64,000 bases of DNA from Caryophanon tenue (lineage in GTDB: Bacteria > Bacillota > Bacilli > Bacillales_A > Planococcaceae): NCBI RefSeq assembly GCF_001700315.1, contig NZ_MASJ01000038.1:1-64000 (forward strand), read 5' to 3'. Under the pieces are notes generated by a model that searched no databases, had not been told where the DNA came from, and saw nothing but the letters and a program-made list of their open reading frames with translations. The stretch's first letter is position 1. Each line of letters begins with the position of its first letter. This document shows positions 26,727 through 41,096 of the stretch, piece by piece. A program made the position numbers and the translations under genes.

Positions 26727-27017
26727 TTATTCTTTACCATTCATAATATCGAATATATGCTGCCATGTCTCAATTTTAAGAACATCTGCTGCTTCGCCGC
26801 CACCAAGCACACTATAGCCGACAATCCCACCAATAATCATTGCAGCGATTACTAAAATCGTTACAACAATGACACGTAGCCAAATTGGAAAAGCGCGTAA
26901 ACGTACTTTTGTTACTGGTGTATCGTCCGTTGCCTCTGCTTGTATTGGCTCAGTTGTAGTTGTCTTCTCTAGTGATACAGTCGCTTCTGAAGCAAATTCA
27001 TTCTTCTCATTGCTCAT
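26727..27017 (-). CDS. EpuA-like small membrane protein (annotated elsewhere as RNA polymerase subunit beta family)
   Basis: 96 residues. An acidic cytoplasmic N-terminus (about 1-40) precedes KVRLRAFPIWLRVIVV and one membrane helix (about 47-70), then GGGEAADVLKIETWQHIFDIMNGKE. The RLRxFPIWLR...GYSVLG...P/K-ETWQHI pattern is that of the EpuA domain family, often mislabelled as a DNA-directed RNA polymerase subunit. The function is unknown. It lies immediately after flhP (20 nt), and this order is common in Bacilli. Confidence 0.75.
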   Translation of the reverse strand: MSNEKNEFASEATVSLEKTTTTEPIQAEATDDTPVTKVRLRAFPIWLRVIVVTILVIAAMIIGGIVGYSVLGGGEAADVLKIETWQHIFDIMNGKE

Positions 27018-27037
27018 AAGTCGTTCTCCTTTAAATC

Positions 27038-27895
27038 TTACGAACGTGCGCTATTGATTAAGCCAAGCATTTGATCGGCAATTGTAACAGCACGTGCATT
27101 AAACTGGTAAGCACGTTGCGTAGCGATTAAGTCCGTTAACTCTTTTGACATATCGACATTTGAAGACTCTAGCACATTATTTTGTACCGCAATAGCACCT
27201 CGCGCTTGTCCTTCAAGTTGTACAGCTACATCTGCTTCATTATACCCTAATTCTTCGAAATTTGTCGGTAAGTCAAAGTATGTTCCTGAAAGATGCTCCA
27301 AAAGTTGTGGCTTTAATACTTGTGTAACACCTAATTGTACCGCTTCAGCCGGAATCGTCCCATCCGCAAGTGGTGGATATTTAATTTCTAATACACCGCC
27401 TTCACGGACAACGAAACTTTCTCCACCTTCAGGGAATGTAATTGGATTCCCATCTTCATCGGCAATCGCATTACCATCTAAGTTTACAAGCATAACTTGT
27501 CCATCTTCCATTGGTGATAAGTAAAAGTCCCCTTGACGTGTATGTACAGTGTTATACTCGCCGTTGCCATCTTCCATCAATACATTGAAATACTGATTCG
27601 GTGTTGTAAATGCAAAATCAAGCGCACGATTCGTTGTTTGTAATGAACCTTGTGTCGATACAAGCTGTAATTGTGCAATGCCTGCGCCAACACCATAGCG
27701 AATGCCTACTGGTGTTTCACGCTCTGTACGATCTAGTACATCATTATTATATTGCTGATACAGTAATTCTTGAAACGTTGCTTGTTGCGATTTATAGCCG
27801 TGTGTATTGGAGTTCGCAATATTATTACTTGTAACGTCCATTTTTTGCTGTAAGTTCGTTAATGTGTTTGTTGCGGTAATCATTGTACGTAACAT
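27038..27895 (-). CDS. flhP: Flagellar rod/hook basal-body protein FlhP (FlgG-like)
   Basis: 285 residues. The N-terminal flagellar rod signature is LRTMITATNTLTNLQQKMDVTSNNIANSNTHGYK, with the SNNIAN core, and the C-terminal motif SNVDMSKELTDLIATQRAYQFNARAV pairs with it in the rod coiled coil. Such proteins assemble into the distal rod of the flagellum. It follows flhO by 13 nt, and both are downstream of mbl as in B. subtilis. Two complete rod genes imply that the organism makes flagella, although the main fla/che operon is outside this window. Confidence 0.92.
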   Translation of the reverse strand: MLRTMITATNTLTNLQQKMDVTSNNIANSNTHGYKSQQATFQELLYQQYNNDVLDRTERETPVGIRYGVGAGIAQLQLVSTQGSLQTTNRALDFAFTTPNQYFNVLMEDGNGEYNTVHTRQGDFYLSPMEDGQVMLVNLDGNAIADEDGNPITFPEGGESFVVREGGVLEIKYPPLADGTIPAEAVQLGVTQVLKPQLLEHLSGTYFDLPTNFEELGYNEADVAVQLEGQARGAIAVQNNVLESSNVDMSKELTDLIATQRAYQFNARAVTIADQMLGLINSARS

Positions 27896-27908
27896 TATTG
27901 TCTACTCC

Positions 27909-28739
27909 TTACACTCGACCAATTTCAGTAACAGCTTTTTGCATGCTTGAATCATAAGCAGATAATACTTTTTGATTCGCTTCAAAGGCACGGTAGGCTG
28001 TCATTAAGTCAGTCATTGTTTTTGAAGCATCTACATTCGATTGCTCCATATAGTTTTGTTGCATTGTAAATGCTGTTACATCTGCCGCTGGTAATGCTTC
28101 ACCATTTGCTGCATAGTAATAGCCGTTTTGCTGTTTTTGTAACATCGCTTGTGGGTCTTCCGCGATCGCCACATCAATTTGTGCGATCGGTGCACCATTT
28201 TCACTCACGATACCACGGTCAGACACTTGGAAACTTTCACTTTGCACTTGAATTGGTTCACCGTCTGTACTTAACACGTATTTACCATCCGCGGCTGTTA
28301 AAAAACCAGCGCCGTCTAATGTAAAGTTACCATTACGTGTATACACTTCGCCTTCACCATTTTCTTGCTGTAAACGGTAAAATACTGCTGCTTGTACACC
28401 CGCTTCGTTCACCGGTAAGTTACCGCTAATAAGCGCAATATCTGTGGCCATATTTGTTTGTACAAGCTGACCTTGCTGTTGGTTTGCAAAGATTTCTTGC
28501 ATATAAATGCCGGCATTCACTGAACCGACTACACCTGCTGTTTGAACAGCCCCAAATTCTTCACCTGGAATCGTTTCTTTATCAATCGCTGACATTAACA
28601 TATCTGGAAATGAACGAATGGTAGATTGATCCGCTTTAAAACCTGGTGTCTCAGCGTTTGCCATATTATTTGTTAATAATTCTGTACGGCGTTGTTGTGC
28701 AACCATTCCGGATGCAGCCGTGTAAAAGCCTTTAAACAA
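27909..28739 (-). CDS. flhO: Flagellar basal-body rod protein FlhO (FlgF/FlgG-like)
   Basis: 276 residues. The N-terminus MFKGFYTAASGMVAQQRRTELLTNNMANAETPGFKAD and C-terminus SNVDASKTMTDLMTAYRAFEANQKVLSAYD are the paired rod helices. The central domain contains YTRNGNFTLDGAGFLTAADGKYVLS, characteristic of FlgF/FlgG. It forms the flagellar rod outside the membrane after export by the flagellar type III system. It is encoded 96 nt after mbl and 13 nt before flhP. The ribosome site is GAGGTGAG. Confidence 0.92.
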   Translation of the reverse strand: MFKGFYTAASGMVAQQRRTELLTNNMANAETPGFKADQSTIRSFPDMLMSAIDKETIPGEEFGAVQTAGVVGSVNAGIYMQEIFANQQQGQLVQTNMATDIALISGNLPVNEAGVQAAVFYRLQQENGEGEVYTRNGNFTLDGAGFLTAADGKYVLSTDGEPIQVQSESFQVSDRGIVSENGAPIAQIDVAIAEDPQAMLQKQQNGYYYAANGEALPAADVTAFTMQQNYMEQSNVDASKTMTDLMTAYRAFEANQKVLSAYDSSMQKAVTEIGRV

Positions 28740-28835
28740 AAGGACTCACCTCTTTTTTATAATTACCCGAACAATTAGTTCCCCTCTGTTTATCGACATA
28801 TCATTTTTCTATTTTTATAGGTCTAATTATGCGAA

Positions 28836-29828
28836 TTATCGACGAAATTTTGCCGTACCCATACTCTCAAGCAAAATACCTGTACCTTTTGCAACACAAT
28901 GCATCGGATCTTCGGCGACTAATACTGGCACAAGTAATTCTTCTGTTAACAGCATGTCCAACCCGTGTAGCAATGCACCACCACCTGTTAAAATAATGCC
29001 GCGGTCAATAATGTCCGCTGATAATTCTGGTGGTGTTTTTTCTAATACATTTTTCGCTGCTTGAATTAGCATGGCAATCGATTCTTGTAGCGCTTCTTGA
29101 ATTTCTGCTGAACTAACTTCAATTGTACGTGGTAAACCGTTCACCATATCACGCCCACGAATATCCATTACTTCATTGCGCCCACCCGGATAAACCGTAC
29201 CAATTGTCATTTTAATCGCTTCAGCTGTACGCTCGCCAATTAGTAATTTATATTGTTTCTTTATGTAATACAAAATCTCATTATCAAATGTGTCACCGGC
29301 TACTTTAATTGATTCGCTCGTTACAATATCACCCATTGACAGTACAGCAACGTCCGTCGTTCCACCACCGATATCAATAATCATATTACCACTTGGTTGG
29401 AAAATATCCATGCCTGCCCCAATTGCCGCTACTTTCGGCTCTTCTTCTAAAAATACTGTACGTCCACCAGCTTTTTCAGCAGCTTCACGAATTGCTTTTT
29501 GCTCAACATTCGTAATCTGTGTTGGGCAGCAAATTAAAATGCGTGGCTTTGAAAACATGCTACGTAACTGTAATTTATTCATAAAGTACGTTAACATCGC
29601 TTCTGTAATGTCGAAGTCTGCAATAACGCCATCTTTCATCGGACGAATCGCCACAATATTTCCCGGTGTACGTCCTACCATTTGGCGTGCTTCTTCACCA
29701 ACAGCTAATACTTTACGTGTTTGTTTATTTAAAGCTACGACAGATGGCTCATTTAATACAATTCCTTTGCCTTTTACATGAATTAGTACATTCGCTGTAC
29801 CTAAGTCAATGCCAATATCCTTCGACAT
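28836..29828 (-). CDS. mbl: Actin-like rod-shape protein Mbl
   Basis: 330 residues. The actin-fold phosphate loops IGIDLGTANVLI (about 5-16) and IDIGGGTTDVAVLS (about 151-164) and the adenosine motif LTGGGALLHGLD (about 281-292) are all present. MreB-type filaments direct elongation-phase peptidoglycan synthesis along the lateral wall. Identity as Mbl rather than MreB rests on the flhO-flhP neighbours and on the C-terminal part. In B. subtilis spoIID, spoIIQ and spoIIID separate mbl from murA; here only 249 nt with a terminator do. Confidence 0.92.
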   Translation of the reverse strand: MSKDIGIDLGTANVLIHVKGKGIVLNEPSVVALNKQTRKVLAVGEEARQMVGRTPGNIVAIRPMKDGVIADFDITEAMLTYFMNKLQLRSMFSKPRILICCPTQITNVEQKAIREAAEKAGGRTVFLEEEPKVAAIGAGMDIFQPSGNMIIDIGGGTTDVAVLSMGDIVTSESIKVAGDTFDNEILYYIKKQYKLLIGERTAEAIKMTIGTVYPGGRNEVMDIRGRDMVNGLPRTIEVSSAEIQEALQESIAMLIQAAKNVLEKTPPELSADIIDRGIILTGGGALLHGLDMLLTEELLVPVLVAEDPMHCVAKGTGILLESMGTAKFRR

Positions 29829-30000
29829 TCTTCATCATTCTCCCTTATATGCATTCATTTTCATGCTTACTACTTCTTTTTTGTAGAAGTTCGCTTCCAA
29901 AAACCTATTTTCTTCAATATTTTATCACACGCTATATGTGAATACACCTATTTTAGTGGTAGCAATTAGCATATCATATGAAAGGTTGATGATAAAAACA

Positions 30001-30032
30001 AACCCATTCGCAATGTTCGTTGCGAATGGGTT
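30001..30032 (-). terminator. Terminator after murA
   Basis: Perfect AACCCATTCGCAA/TTGCGAATGGGTT stem with a TGTTTTT tail on the minus strand, separating murA from mbl. Confidence 0.9.
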
Positions 30033-30077
30033 TTGCGTTTACATGTATAAGATGTTTTAAAATAAATAAATGCGAAA

Positions 30078-31373
30078 TTAACTTTGTACCGTCTCAGCTA
30101 CTTCTTCCATCGTTGTCACACGTTCAATATTAGCGCCTAATGCAGCTAACTTGCCATGGAAGTTTACATAACCGCGGTCTAAGTGATGTAACTTCGAAAC
30201 GCGTGTCATGCCTGTGGCAACTAAGCCTGTTAAAATAAGTGCTGCTGCTGCACGTAAGTCCGTAGATTCTACTTCCGCACCTTGCAGTTGAGATGGGCCT
30301 TCAATAAATACTGAGCGCCCTTCAATTTTCGCAACAGCGTTCATACGACGGAATTCTTCTACGTGCATAAAGCGGTTTTCAAATACCGTTTCCGTAATAA
30401 TGCCTGTTCCTTCTGCTGTTAACATTAATGCCATCATTTGTGACTGCATATCTGTTGGGAAACCAGGGTGTGGCATCGTTTTAATATCTACAGATTGTAA
30501 TGGCTTTGTCGCGCGTACACGTAAACCATTCGGCTCTTCATCAATTTCAACGCCCATTTCACGCATTTTTGCGATTAATGCTGTCATATGCTCAGGAACA
30601 GCATTTTCAATCACAACATCGCCCTGTGTAATCGCTGCAGCGACCATAAACGTGCCTGCTTCAATACGATCTGGAATAACGTGGTGCACAGCTCCTACAA
30701 GCTCCTCTACGCCTTCAATGCGAATCGTATCCGTGCCTGCCCCAATGACACGTCCACCCATTGCGTTAATAAAGTTTGCTAAGTCCGCAATCTCAGGCTC
30801 TTTTGCAGCGTTTTCAATAAGTGTCGTACCTTTAGCAAGTGACGCAGCTGCCATAATATTTTCTGTTGCGCCTACTGATGGGAAGTCTAAATAAATCTCC
30901 GCCCCTTGTAAGCCACCTTCTGCAATCGCTTCTACATAGCCGTGACCGAATGTAATTTTCGCGCCCATCGCTTCAAAACCTTTTAGATGTAACTCAATTG
31001 GACGTGAGCCGATTGCACAGCCGCCCGGTAATGCTACGCGAGCAAAACCGTTACGAGCTAATAGTGAACCCATTACTAAAATTGATGCGCGCATTTTACT
31101 AACGAATTCAAATTGTGCTTCGCTTGATAATGTAGCTTGTGAGTCTACAATTACTTCGTTTTGCTCCACGTTATATGTAACGTCAGCATTTAAGCTTGTT
31201 AATACATTGTTAATCATGTTAACATCCGCTAAGCCTGGTACGTCTTTGATGATGTTCTTTCCTTTAGATGCTAAAAGCGTTGCTGCTAAAATTGGTAAAA
31301 CGGCATTTTTTGCGCCTTCCACTTTCACAGTACCTCGAAGCTTATTCCCACCTGTTACAATAATTTTATCCAC
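30078..31373 (-). CDS. murA: UDP-N-acetylglucosamine 1-carboxyvinyltransferase MurA
   Basis: 431 residues from a GTG at 31373, chosen because GGAGGG lies 7 nt before it and the protein then begins [23 protein letters not shown] like its family. An open upstream extension has no ribosome site. The catalytic cysteine is in [15 protein letters not shown] (about residues 113-127). It transfers enolpyruvate from PEP to UDP-GlcNAc, the first committed step of peptidoglycan synthesis, and is the target of fosfomycin. A second copy (murZ, 53277-54545) is present, as usual in low-GC Gram-positives. Its place next to ywzB and mbl identifies it as the MurAA orthologue. Confidence 0.93.
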   Translation of the reverse strand: MDKIIVTGGNKLRGTVKVEGAKNAVLPILAATLLASKGKNIIKDVPGLADVNMINNVLTSLNADVTYNVEQNEVIVDSQATLSSEAQFEFVSKMRASILVMGSLLARNGFARVALPGGCAIGSRPIELHLKGFEAMGAKITFGHGYVEAIAEGGLQGAEIYLDFPSVGATENIMAAASLAKGTTLIENAAKEPEIADLANFINAMGGRVIGAGTDTIRIEGVEELVGAVHHVIPDRIEAGTFMVAAAITQGDVVIENAVPEHMTALIAKMREMGVEIDEEPNGLRVRATKPLQSVDIKTMPHPGFPTDMQSQMMALMLTAEGTGIITETVFENRFMHVEEFRRMNAVAKIEGRSVFIEGPSQLQGAEVESTDLRAAAALILTGLVATGMTRVSKLHHLDRGYVNFHGKLAALGANIERVTTMEEVAETVQS

Positions 31374-31797
31374 AATTCGTCCCTCCGCACTTGAGTATCC
31401 CAAGCAATAATTTGTATATTTGTAAAGTTGTATAATGTCATATATTAGTAAACAAACACTGTTTATAATACATGTAATTGTTTGATGCTTCAAGCGTCAA
31501 AATCACTATTTTAGTAATAATTTTGCTATTACATGTGTTGACGTATAAAAACTGTCCTTCTCACCTGACGAATGCGATACATTTCTCGACCAATTTTCCT
31601 GCGTACACAATAATATCGTCGTAAAAATAAAGTAGCTCTTCTTTAATAAACGCTACTTTTTTCGCTTAGGTCATTATACAACTAATTTACACTGTGCAAT
31701 TGTACTCCATTTGCATTACAGCTATACCCGAATGTTACTATTTGTAATACTCCTTACCAAAAAATAAAACAAAATCCTTATAGCCACAATTAAAAAA
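31374..31797. other. Intergenic region upstream of murA, no gene seen
   Basis: No ORF with a ribosome site is visible. A hairpin AAAGTAGC/GCTACTTT (31629-31659) has an ATTTTTA tail on the minus strand and TTTTTT on the plus strand, so it could be a secondary terminator. The murA promoter should lie at about 31380-31520; a TTGACG near 31500 is a candidate -35 but no convincing -10 is spaced from it. ywmB, which lies here in B. subtilis, is absent. Confidence 0.5.
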
Positions 31798-31844
31798 ATA
31801 CTATGGAAACGTAGATAAATCAAAGATTTACCCTTCCATAGTAT
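31798..31844 (-). terminator. Terminator after ywzB
   Basis: ATACTATGGA/TCCATAGTAT stem starting at the stop codon and followed by a T7 run on the minus strand. The long loop contains a second short inverted repeat. Confidence 0.75.
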
Positions 31845-32086
31845 CATTGAAATAAATATGGTAATTGCTGTGAATAACCAGAAAGTTGTAACACAAAATC
31901 AGCAACTGTCGAGCCAATTGCAATGCTCAGTAAAATGTACACAAGTTGGATTTGAAACACTTTCCCTTTTTTAAAGATTTGCTCTAAACGAAATGCTTGC
32001 AGCGCATAAAACGTCACAGCAATAAAAAACACATACGCCATAATCGCAACGACCGCCTGTGCGCCTAATTGTGAATATACTTCCAT
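31844..32086 (-). CDS. ywzB: DUF1146 membrane protein YwzB
   Basis: 80 residues from the ATG at 32086; a GTG three codons upstream is too close to the AGGGTG ribosome site. Two membrane helices (about 12-32 and 45-70) are joined by a basic loop RLEQIFKKGKVFQ, the DUF1146 pattern. No function is known. It is found immediately after atpC and before murA across Bacilli, and here it lies between the atp terminator and murA, so it is transcribed separately from the ATP synthase genes or by read-through. Confidence 0.85.
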   Translation of the reverse strand: MEVYSQLGAQAVVAIMAYVFFIAVTFYALQAFRLEQIFKKGKVFQIQLVYILLSIAIGSTVADFVLQLSGYSQQLPYLFQ

Positions 32087-32146
32087 GCCTTGCACACCCT
32101 ATCTGTTGTTTCTGTCGTCATTATATCATCTCCATTAAAAAAAAGC

Positions 32147-32172
32147 GTGTCCGGAATATATATTCCAGACAC
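32147..32172 (-). terminator. ATP synthase operon terminator
   Basis: GTGTCCGGAATA/TATTCCAGACAC stem (one mismatch) followed by GC and a T8 run on the minus strand, just after atpC. Confidence 0.85.
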
Positions 32173-32191
32173 ACCTTTATCTCATATCTAA

Positions 32192-32614
<423 letters not shown>

Positions 32615-32622
32615 TCAGCTAA

Positions 32623-34966
<2,344 letters not shown>

Positions 34967-34997
34967 TTATTGTTTTATGTCAAAAGCCGAAATCTAA

Positions 34998-36518
<1,521 letters not shown>

Positions 36519-36533
36519 TCAAGTTCTTAATTA

Positions 36534-37070
36534 TTATCCGATTAACGTATTTTCTAGACGTGCAAGTTTACCTTTTACGCTGCTATCAAAAATATCGTTA
36601 CCGATTTGAACACGAATACCACCGATAAGTGATTCGTCAATTACATTGTCAATAATTAGTGAGTCTTTATTTACTCGTTTTGCGAATGCAGCTGAAATTT
36701 CAGCGTGCTCTTCGTCTGTTAAAGCACGTGTAGAGAATACAGTTGCTTTTGCAACACCTTTTGCATCATCTGCTAAACGGTCAAACTCTACAACAACATC
36801 TGTTACTTCGTTAAAACGCTTACGCTCTACTAAAAGTGCTAATACGTTAATAACGGCTGGTTGAGCACCAGCGAAAAGTTCAGAAATCATTTGCTTTTTA
36901 CGCTCTACTGATACTTTTGGAGCACTTAATAGTGTAAGTAACTCTGGTGTACCAGCTAATACTTTTGAGAATTCTGCTAAGTCAGCGCTTACTTCGTTAA
37001 CGATGTTTGCGTCCTTTGCAGTCTCGAATAAAGCTTGGGTATAACGCTTAGCTACAGTCGATTGACTCAT
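36534..37070 (-). CDS. atpH: ATP synthase F1 subunit delta
   Basis: 178 residues. The N-terminal six-helix domain (about 1-105) begins SQSTVAKRYTQALFETAKD, and the C-terminal part has the conserved DESLIGGIRVQIGNDIFDSSVKGKLARLENTL signature. Delta caps the alpha/beta hexamer and binds the b-subunit peripheral stalk. Its ATG overlaps the stop of atpF by 4 nt (ATGA), giving translational coupling of two stalk subunits. Confidence 0.97.
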   Translation of the reverse strand: MSQSTVAKRYTQALFETAKDANIVNEVSADLAEFSKVLAGTPELLTLLSAPKVSVERKKQMISELFAGAQPAVINVLALLVERKRFNEVTDVVVEFDRLADDAKGVAKATVFSTRALTDEEHAEISAAFAKRVNKDSLIIDNVIDESLIGGIRVQIGNDIFDSSVKGKLARLENTLIG

Positions 37071-37588
37071 TTCACTTCGCCTGCCTTCGCAATCGTTTCT
37101 TTAATTAATGCACTGTTATCAGCTTCTGAAATTTCTTTTCCAAGAACTTTAGATGCTGCAAGTACTGATAATGAAACGACTTCTCCACGAATTGCTTCAA
37201 TTGCTTTTTCACGTTCTGCTGCGATATCACGTTGAGCAGAGTCTTTAAGACGAGCTGCCTCAGCGTTAGCCGCCGCAAGAATTTCTTCACGTTGAGCATT
37301 CGCTTGTTTTTTAGCGCTTTCTAAAATTTCAGCCATGTTAGCTTGAGTTTCTTTCACTAGCTTCTCATTTTGTGCTAATAAAGTAGCAGACTCCTTACGG
37401 TTCTTTTCTGCTTCTTCGATTTCACTCGCAACTAACTCTTCACGCTGTTGCATGATACCCATTAAAGGACCCCAAGCGAATTTTTTTAGAAGAGCCATTA
37501 AGATAAGGAACGTTACTAATGTTACTAAAGCGTCCCCTAAGTTCATGCCTGTTGCACCAGCACCTAATACAAGGTTATCTAAAAACAC
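37067..37588 (-). CDS. atpF: ATP synthase F0 subunit b
   Basis: 173 residues from a GTG start after AAGGGAGTG. A membrane helix (about 16-36, NLGDALVTLVTFLILMALLKKF) is followed by a long charged coiled coil (about 45-140) rich in Ala, Glu and Lys that forms the peripheral stalk dimer. It is separated from atpE by 185 nt that contain a large hairpin, unusual within this otherwise tight operon, and overlaps atpH at its end. Confidence 0.97.
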   Translation of the reverse strand: MFLDNLVLGAGATGMNLGDALVTLVTFLILMALLKKFAWGPLMGIMQQREELVASEIEEAEKNRKESATLLAQNEKLVKETQANMAEILESAKKQANAQREEILAAANAEAARLKDSAQRDIAAEREKAIEAIRGEVVSLSVLAASKVLGKEISEADNSALIKETIAKAGEVK

Positions 37589-37701
37589 GATTGTTTCACT
37601 CCCTTCAAGAGCTTGTAGTTCACATATATTTGTAAGAACTATAATGTTTAAAAATTGGAATAAAAGTGTGTAAATACTGAATTTTCAATATTTACATAAG
37701 A

Positions 37702-37740
37702 AGTGGCGAAGTTATTCGGAACGAATGAGGCTTCGCCACT
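37702..37740 (-). promoter_or_regulatory. Intercistronic hairpin between atpE and atpF
   Basis: AGTGGCGAAG/CTTCGCCACT perfect 10-bp stem, continued inside by TTATTCG/CGAATGA (one mismatch) around a 3-nt loop. There is no T run on the minus strand, so it is not an intrinsic terminator. It probably protects or terminates decay of the atpE-containing mRNA so that the c subunit is made in excess. Confidence 0.6.
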
Positions 37741-37773
37741 ACATTAAGAGAAGTACTAATCAGTAACGACCAA

Positions 37774-38043
<270 letters not shown>

Positions 38044-38074
38044 CTAAAATTTCACGCAAATTGCGTAAATATTA

Positions 38075-38809
<735 letters not shown>

Positions 38810-38831
38810 TCACCTCTCTTTCTTATGCACC

Positions 38832-39206
38832 TTAATGGTTTCTAACAAGGTATATGATTCGTTCAATTACAACGAAAACATACGGGAACATTAGCCCGAC
38901 AACTGTGCTAATGAGATGAAAATATTGTGGTAACAGCATTGCTACTGCTACGGCAGCAACACCAGACCCAAAGCGAAACATTGTTCCTAATGATGCCACT
39001 TTTCTTCCCTCACTAATGGATTTATCAAATTTCTCCATACGTCGAACTAAAATCCAAAAGTTATACGTACCAAAAAATGCACCCAGTGCGATACCAGCGA
39101 AAATTGTTTGGTATGAAGTTAAAAATCCCCATCCTAAAGCGCAACCTGCTAGTAAAAAAAAGAGTCCTCTCTTTTGAGTGGCATAAATCTGATGCAAATC
39201 TAGCAT
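38832..39206 (-). CDS. atpI: ATP synthase subunit I
   Basis: 124 residues from the ATG at 39206, which has AGGAG 9 nt upstream. The longer open frame above it has no ribosome site. Four membrane helices are predicted: about 15-32, 37-55, 75-95 and 100-120. The middle loop RRMEKFDKSISEGRKVASLG is typical of Bacillota AtpI. The protein is thought to help assemble the c-ring or act in Mg transport. It heads the atp operon after a leader of about 300 nt. Confidence 0.85.
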   Translation of the reverse strand: MLDLHQIYATQKRGLFFLLAGCALGWGFLTSYQTIFAGIALGAFFGTYNFWILVRRMEKFDKSISEGRKVASLGTMFRFGSGVAAVAVAMLLPQYFHLISTVVGLMFPYVFVVIERIIYLVRNH

Positions 39207-39511
39207 TTTACAAATCTCCTGAACTAGTTTCGAGTAAAGATGACACAAACCATCAAGTGAATTCAGAGTGTAGTGAATGCACACTACAACGGTTTGAAAC
39301 CGTTTTAACAATCTTCTAAACAAGAATTGATCCGGATCGTTTCTTTAGAAAATCGCTATTGAATTACTCTATGCCCTATCACCTAAAGATGGTAGGAACA
39401 CCAGCTAATAACTAGCTGTTTTTTTCACTATGTAAGTAGTGAAAAGTTGATACAACAAGTGTTTTGACGTATTTTAACAATACTAAACCCTTATCATTCT
39501 TACCCTTTGTA
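39207..39511 (-). promoter_or_regulatory. Long structured 5' leader of the atp operon
   Basis: The stretch from the predicted start near 39505 to atpI is about 300 nt without a convincing gene. On the minus strand it contains TTTCACTA/TAGTGAAA followed by A residues, CAGCTA/TAGCTG, and AACGGTTT/AAACCGTT hairpins. No known riboswitch is recognised. An open frame of about 35 codons in phase with atpI lacks a ribosome site. Confidence 0.5.
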
Positions 39512-39540
39512 AGCATACAATAGGGGGTTTTTGATGTCAA
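39512..39540 (-). promoter_or_regulatory. ATP synthase operon promoter
   Basis: Minus-strand -35 TTGACA (39535-39540, perfect), 17-nt spacer, -10 TATGCT (39512-39517). Between this and wecB (39541-39670) I see no gene and only a weak inverted repeat. Confidence 0.8.
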
Positions 39541-39670
39541 TTGCTTATGGTGAAAAACTTCACAATCGAGCATACCCTGTCAAATTGTTGACAAATTTGT
39601 GTATGAAATAAAAAACAATCATGAAGTCCCCACCTATAATATCATCAAATATTATAACATCTACCCATTG

Positions 39671-40783
39671 TTATCGCTTTAAAAACGTCAGTAATGCTTC
39701 AACAATTCGCTCCGATGCATGCCCGTCACCATAAGGGTTTGACGCTTGTGCCATTGACGCATATGTCTCTTCATTTGTTAATAATTCTTTTGCTAACGTA
39801 TAAATCGTTTCTTCTTCTGTTCCTGCAAGCTTTAATGTTCCTGCCGCGATACCTTCTGGACGCTCTGTTGTGTCACGTAACACAAGTACTGGTTTTCCAA
39901 GTGATGGTGCTTCCTCTTGCACGCCACCCGAATCGGTTAAAATCATAAATGAACGTGCTGCGAAGTTATGGAAGTCGAATACTTCTAACGGCTCGATTAA
40001 ATGAACACGCTCGTCGCCACCTAAAACTTCATTCGCTACTTCACGTACAGCTGGGTTCATATGCACAGGGTAAATAACTTGTACATCATCATGCTCCACT
40101 AATAAACGTTTAATCGCTTTAAACATATTACGCATCGGCTGCCCTAGGTTTTCACGACGATGTGCTGTCAATAAAATCATGCGATCTTCGCCGATTTTTT
40201 CTAGCACTGGATGTGTGTACTCTTCTTTTACCGTTGTGCGTAACGCATCGATTGCTGTATTCCCCGTTACAAAGATAGCTTCATCTAATTTGTTTTCTTT
40301 TAATAAATTATCACGTGACTGTTCTGTCGGCGCAAAGTGTAAGTCTGCCATCACACCCGTTAACTGACGGTTCATCTCTTCAGGGTACGGTGAATATTTA
40401 TTCCCTGTACGTAAACCTGCTTCTACGTGACCGATTGCAATTTGATTATAAAATGCCGCTAAGCTCCCAACGAATGTTGTCGCTGTATCACCATGCACTA
40501 ATACGATATCTGGTTTTGCTTCTTTCATGACATCATCTAAGCCTTTTAATGCATTCGTTGCTACGTCAACTAATGTTTGACGGTCCTTCATAATGTTTAA
40601 ATCATAATCTGGTGTAATGTTAAACGTTTCTAATACTTGGTCTAACATTTGACGGTGTTGTGCCGTTACCGTAACAATTGATTCGATTTCTTCTGGATGC
40701 TTTTGTAATTCTAGTACAAGAGGTGCCATTTTAATTGCTTCTGGACGTGTACCGAAAATCGTCATTACTTTAAATTTTTTCAC
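39671..40783 (-). CDS. wecB: UDP-N-acetylglucosamine 2-epimerase (non-hydrolysing)
   Basis: 370 residues. The GT-B-like fold has FGTRPEAIKMAPLVLEL at the start, HVEAGLRTGNKYSPYPEEMNR (about 117-137), HRRENLGQP (about 208-216) and TDSGGVQEEAPSLGKPVLVLRDTTERPEG (about 284-312). It interconverts UDP-GlcNAc and UDP-ManNAc. Its product is the substrate of WecC and TagA encoded at 17424-19411, linking it to secondary wall polymer or teichoic acid linkage-unit synthesis. Location between upp and atpI is common in Bacillaceae relatives. The ribosome site is GGAGGG. Confidence 0.95.
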   Translation of the reverse strand: MKKFKVMTIFGTRPEAIKMAPLVLELQKHPEEIESIVTVTAQHRQMLDQVLETFNITPDYDLNIMKDRQTLVDVATNALKGLDDVMKEAKPDIVLVHGDTATTFVGSLAAFYNQIAIGHVEAGLRTGNKYSPYPEEMNRQLTGVMADLHFAPTEQSRDNLLKENKLDEAIFVTGNTAIDALRTTVKEEYTHPVLEKIGEDRMILLTAHRRENLGQPMRNMFKAIKRLLVEHDDVQVIYPVHMNPAVREVANEVLGGDERVHLIEPLEVFDFHNFAARSFMILTDSGGVQEEAPSLGKPVLVLRDTTERPEGIAAGTLKLAGTEEETIYTLAKELLTNEETYASMAQASNPYGDGHASERIVEALLTFLKR

Positions 40784-41040
40784 GTGTAAATTCCCTCCAA
40801 TTATAAAGCTGCCATCACTAAATGGTGCCTCTTCTTATAATAGCCTATTTATACTTTTTATGTTTTACAACTTTATTAAATTAACATACTTTCTTACAAT
40901 ACCTTCAAAACATCACTGTTTTCCGTCCATTGCTCCCCCCTCCCCTGCTCACTAATCCGTAAATTGCTGGTCGATTTTCTGTAATATGTCTCCCCTCTTT
41001 TCGAAAAAACATGGAATTTCTTCCTATTATATAGAGACAA
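40784..41040. other. Intergenic region upstream of wecB, no gene seen
   Basis: A TATTAT box on the minus strand near 40838-40843 may be a -10 for wecB, but no good -35 is spaced from it. A 60-codon frame at 40905-41087 overlaps the upp terminator and has no ribosome site, so it is not called. Confidence 0.4.
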
Positions 41041-41071
41041 AAAAGACCACCTCTTTCAGAGGCGGTCTTTT
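41041..41071 (-). terminator. Terminator after upp
   Basis: AAAAGACCACCTC/GAGGCGGTCTTTT stem (one G-U pair) with a TTTTGTC tail on the minus strand. Confidence 0.85.
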
Positions 41072-41096
41072 CATAGTACGCTGGCATACGGAATTA

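Noticed and set aside
40905-41087. Short minus-strand gene between wecB and upp
   Set aside because: It overlaps the upp terminator, has no ribosome site and has an odd composition.
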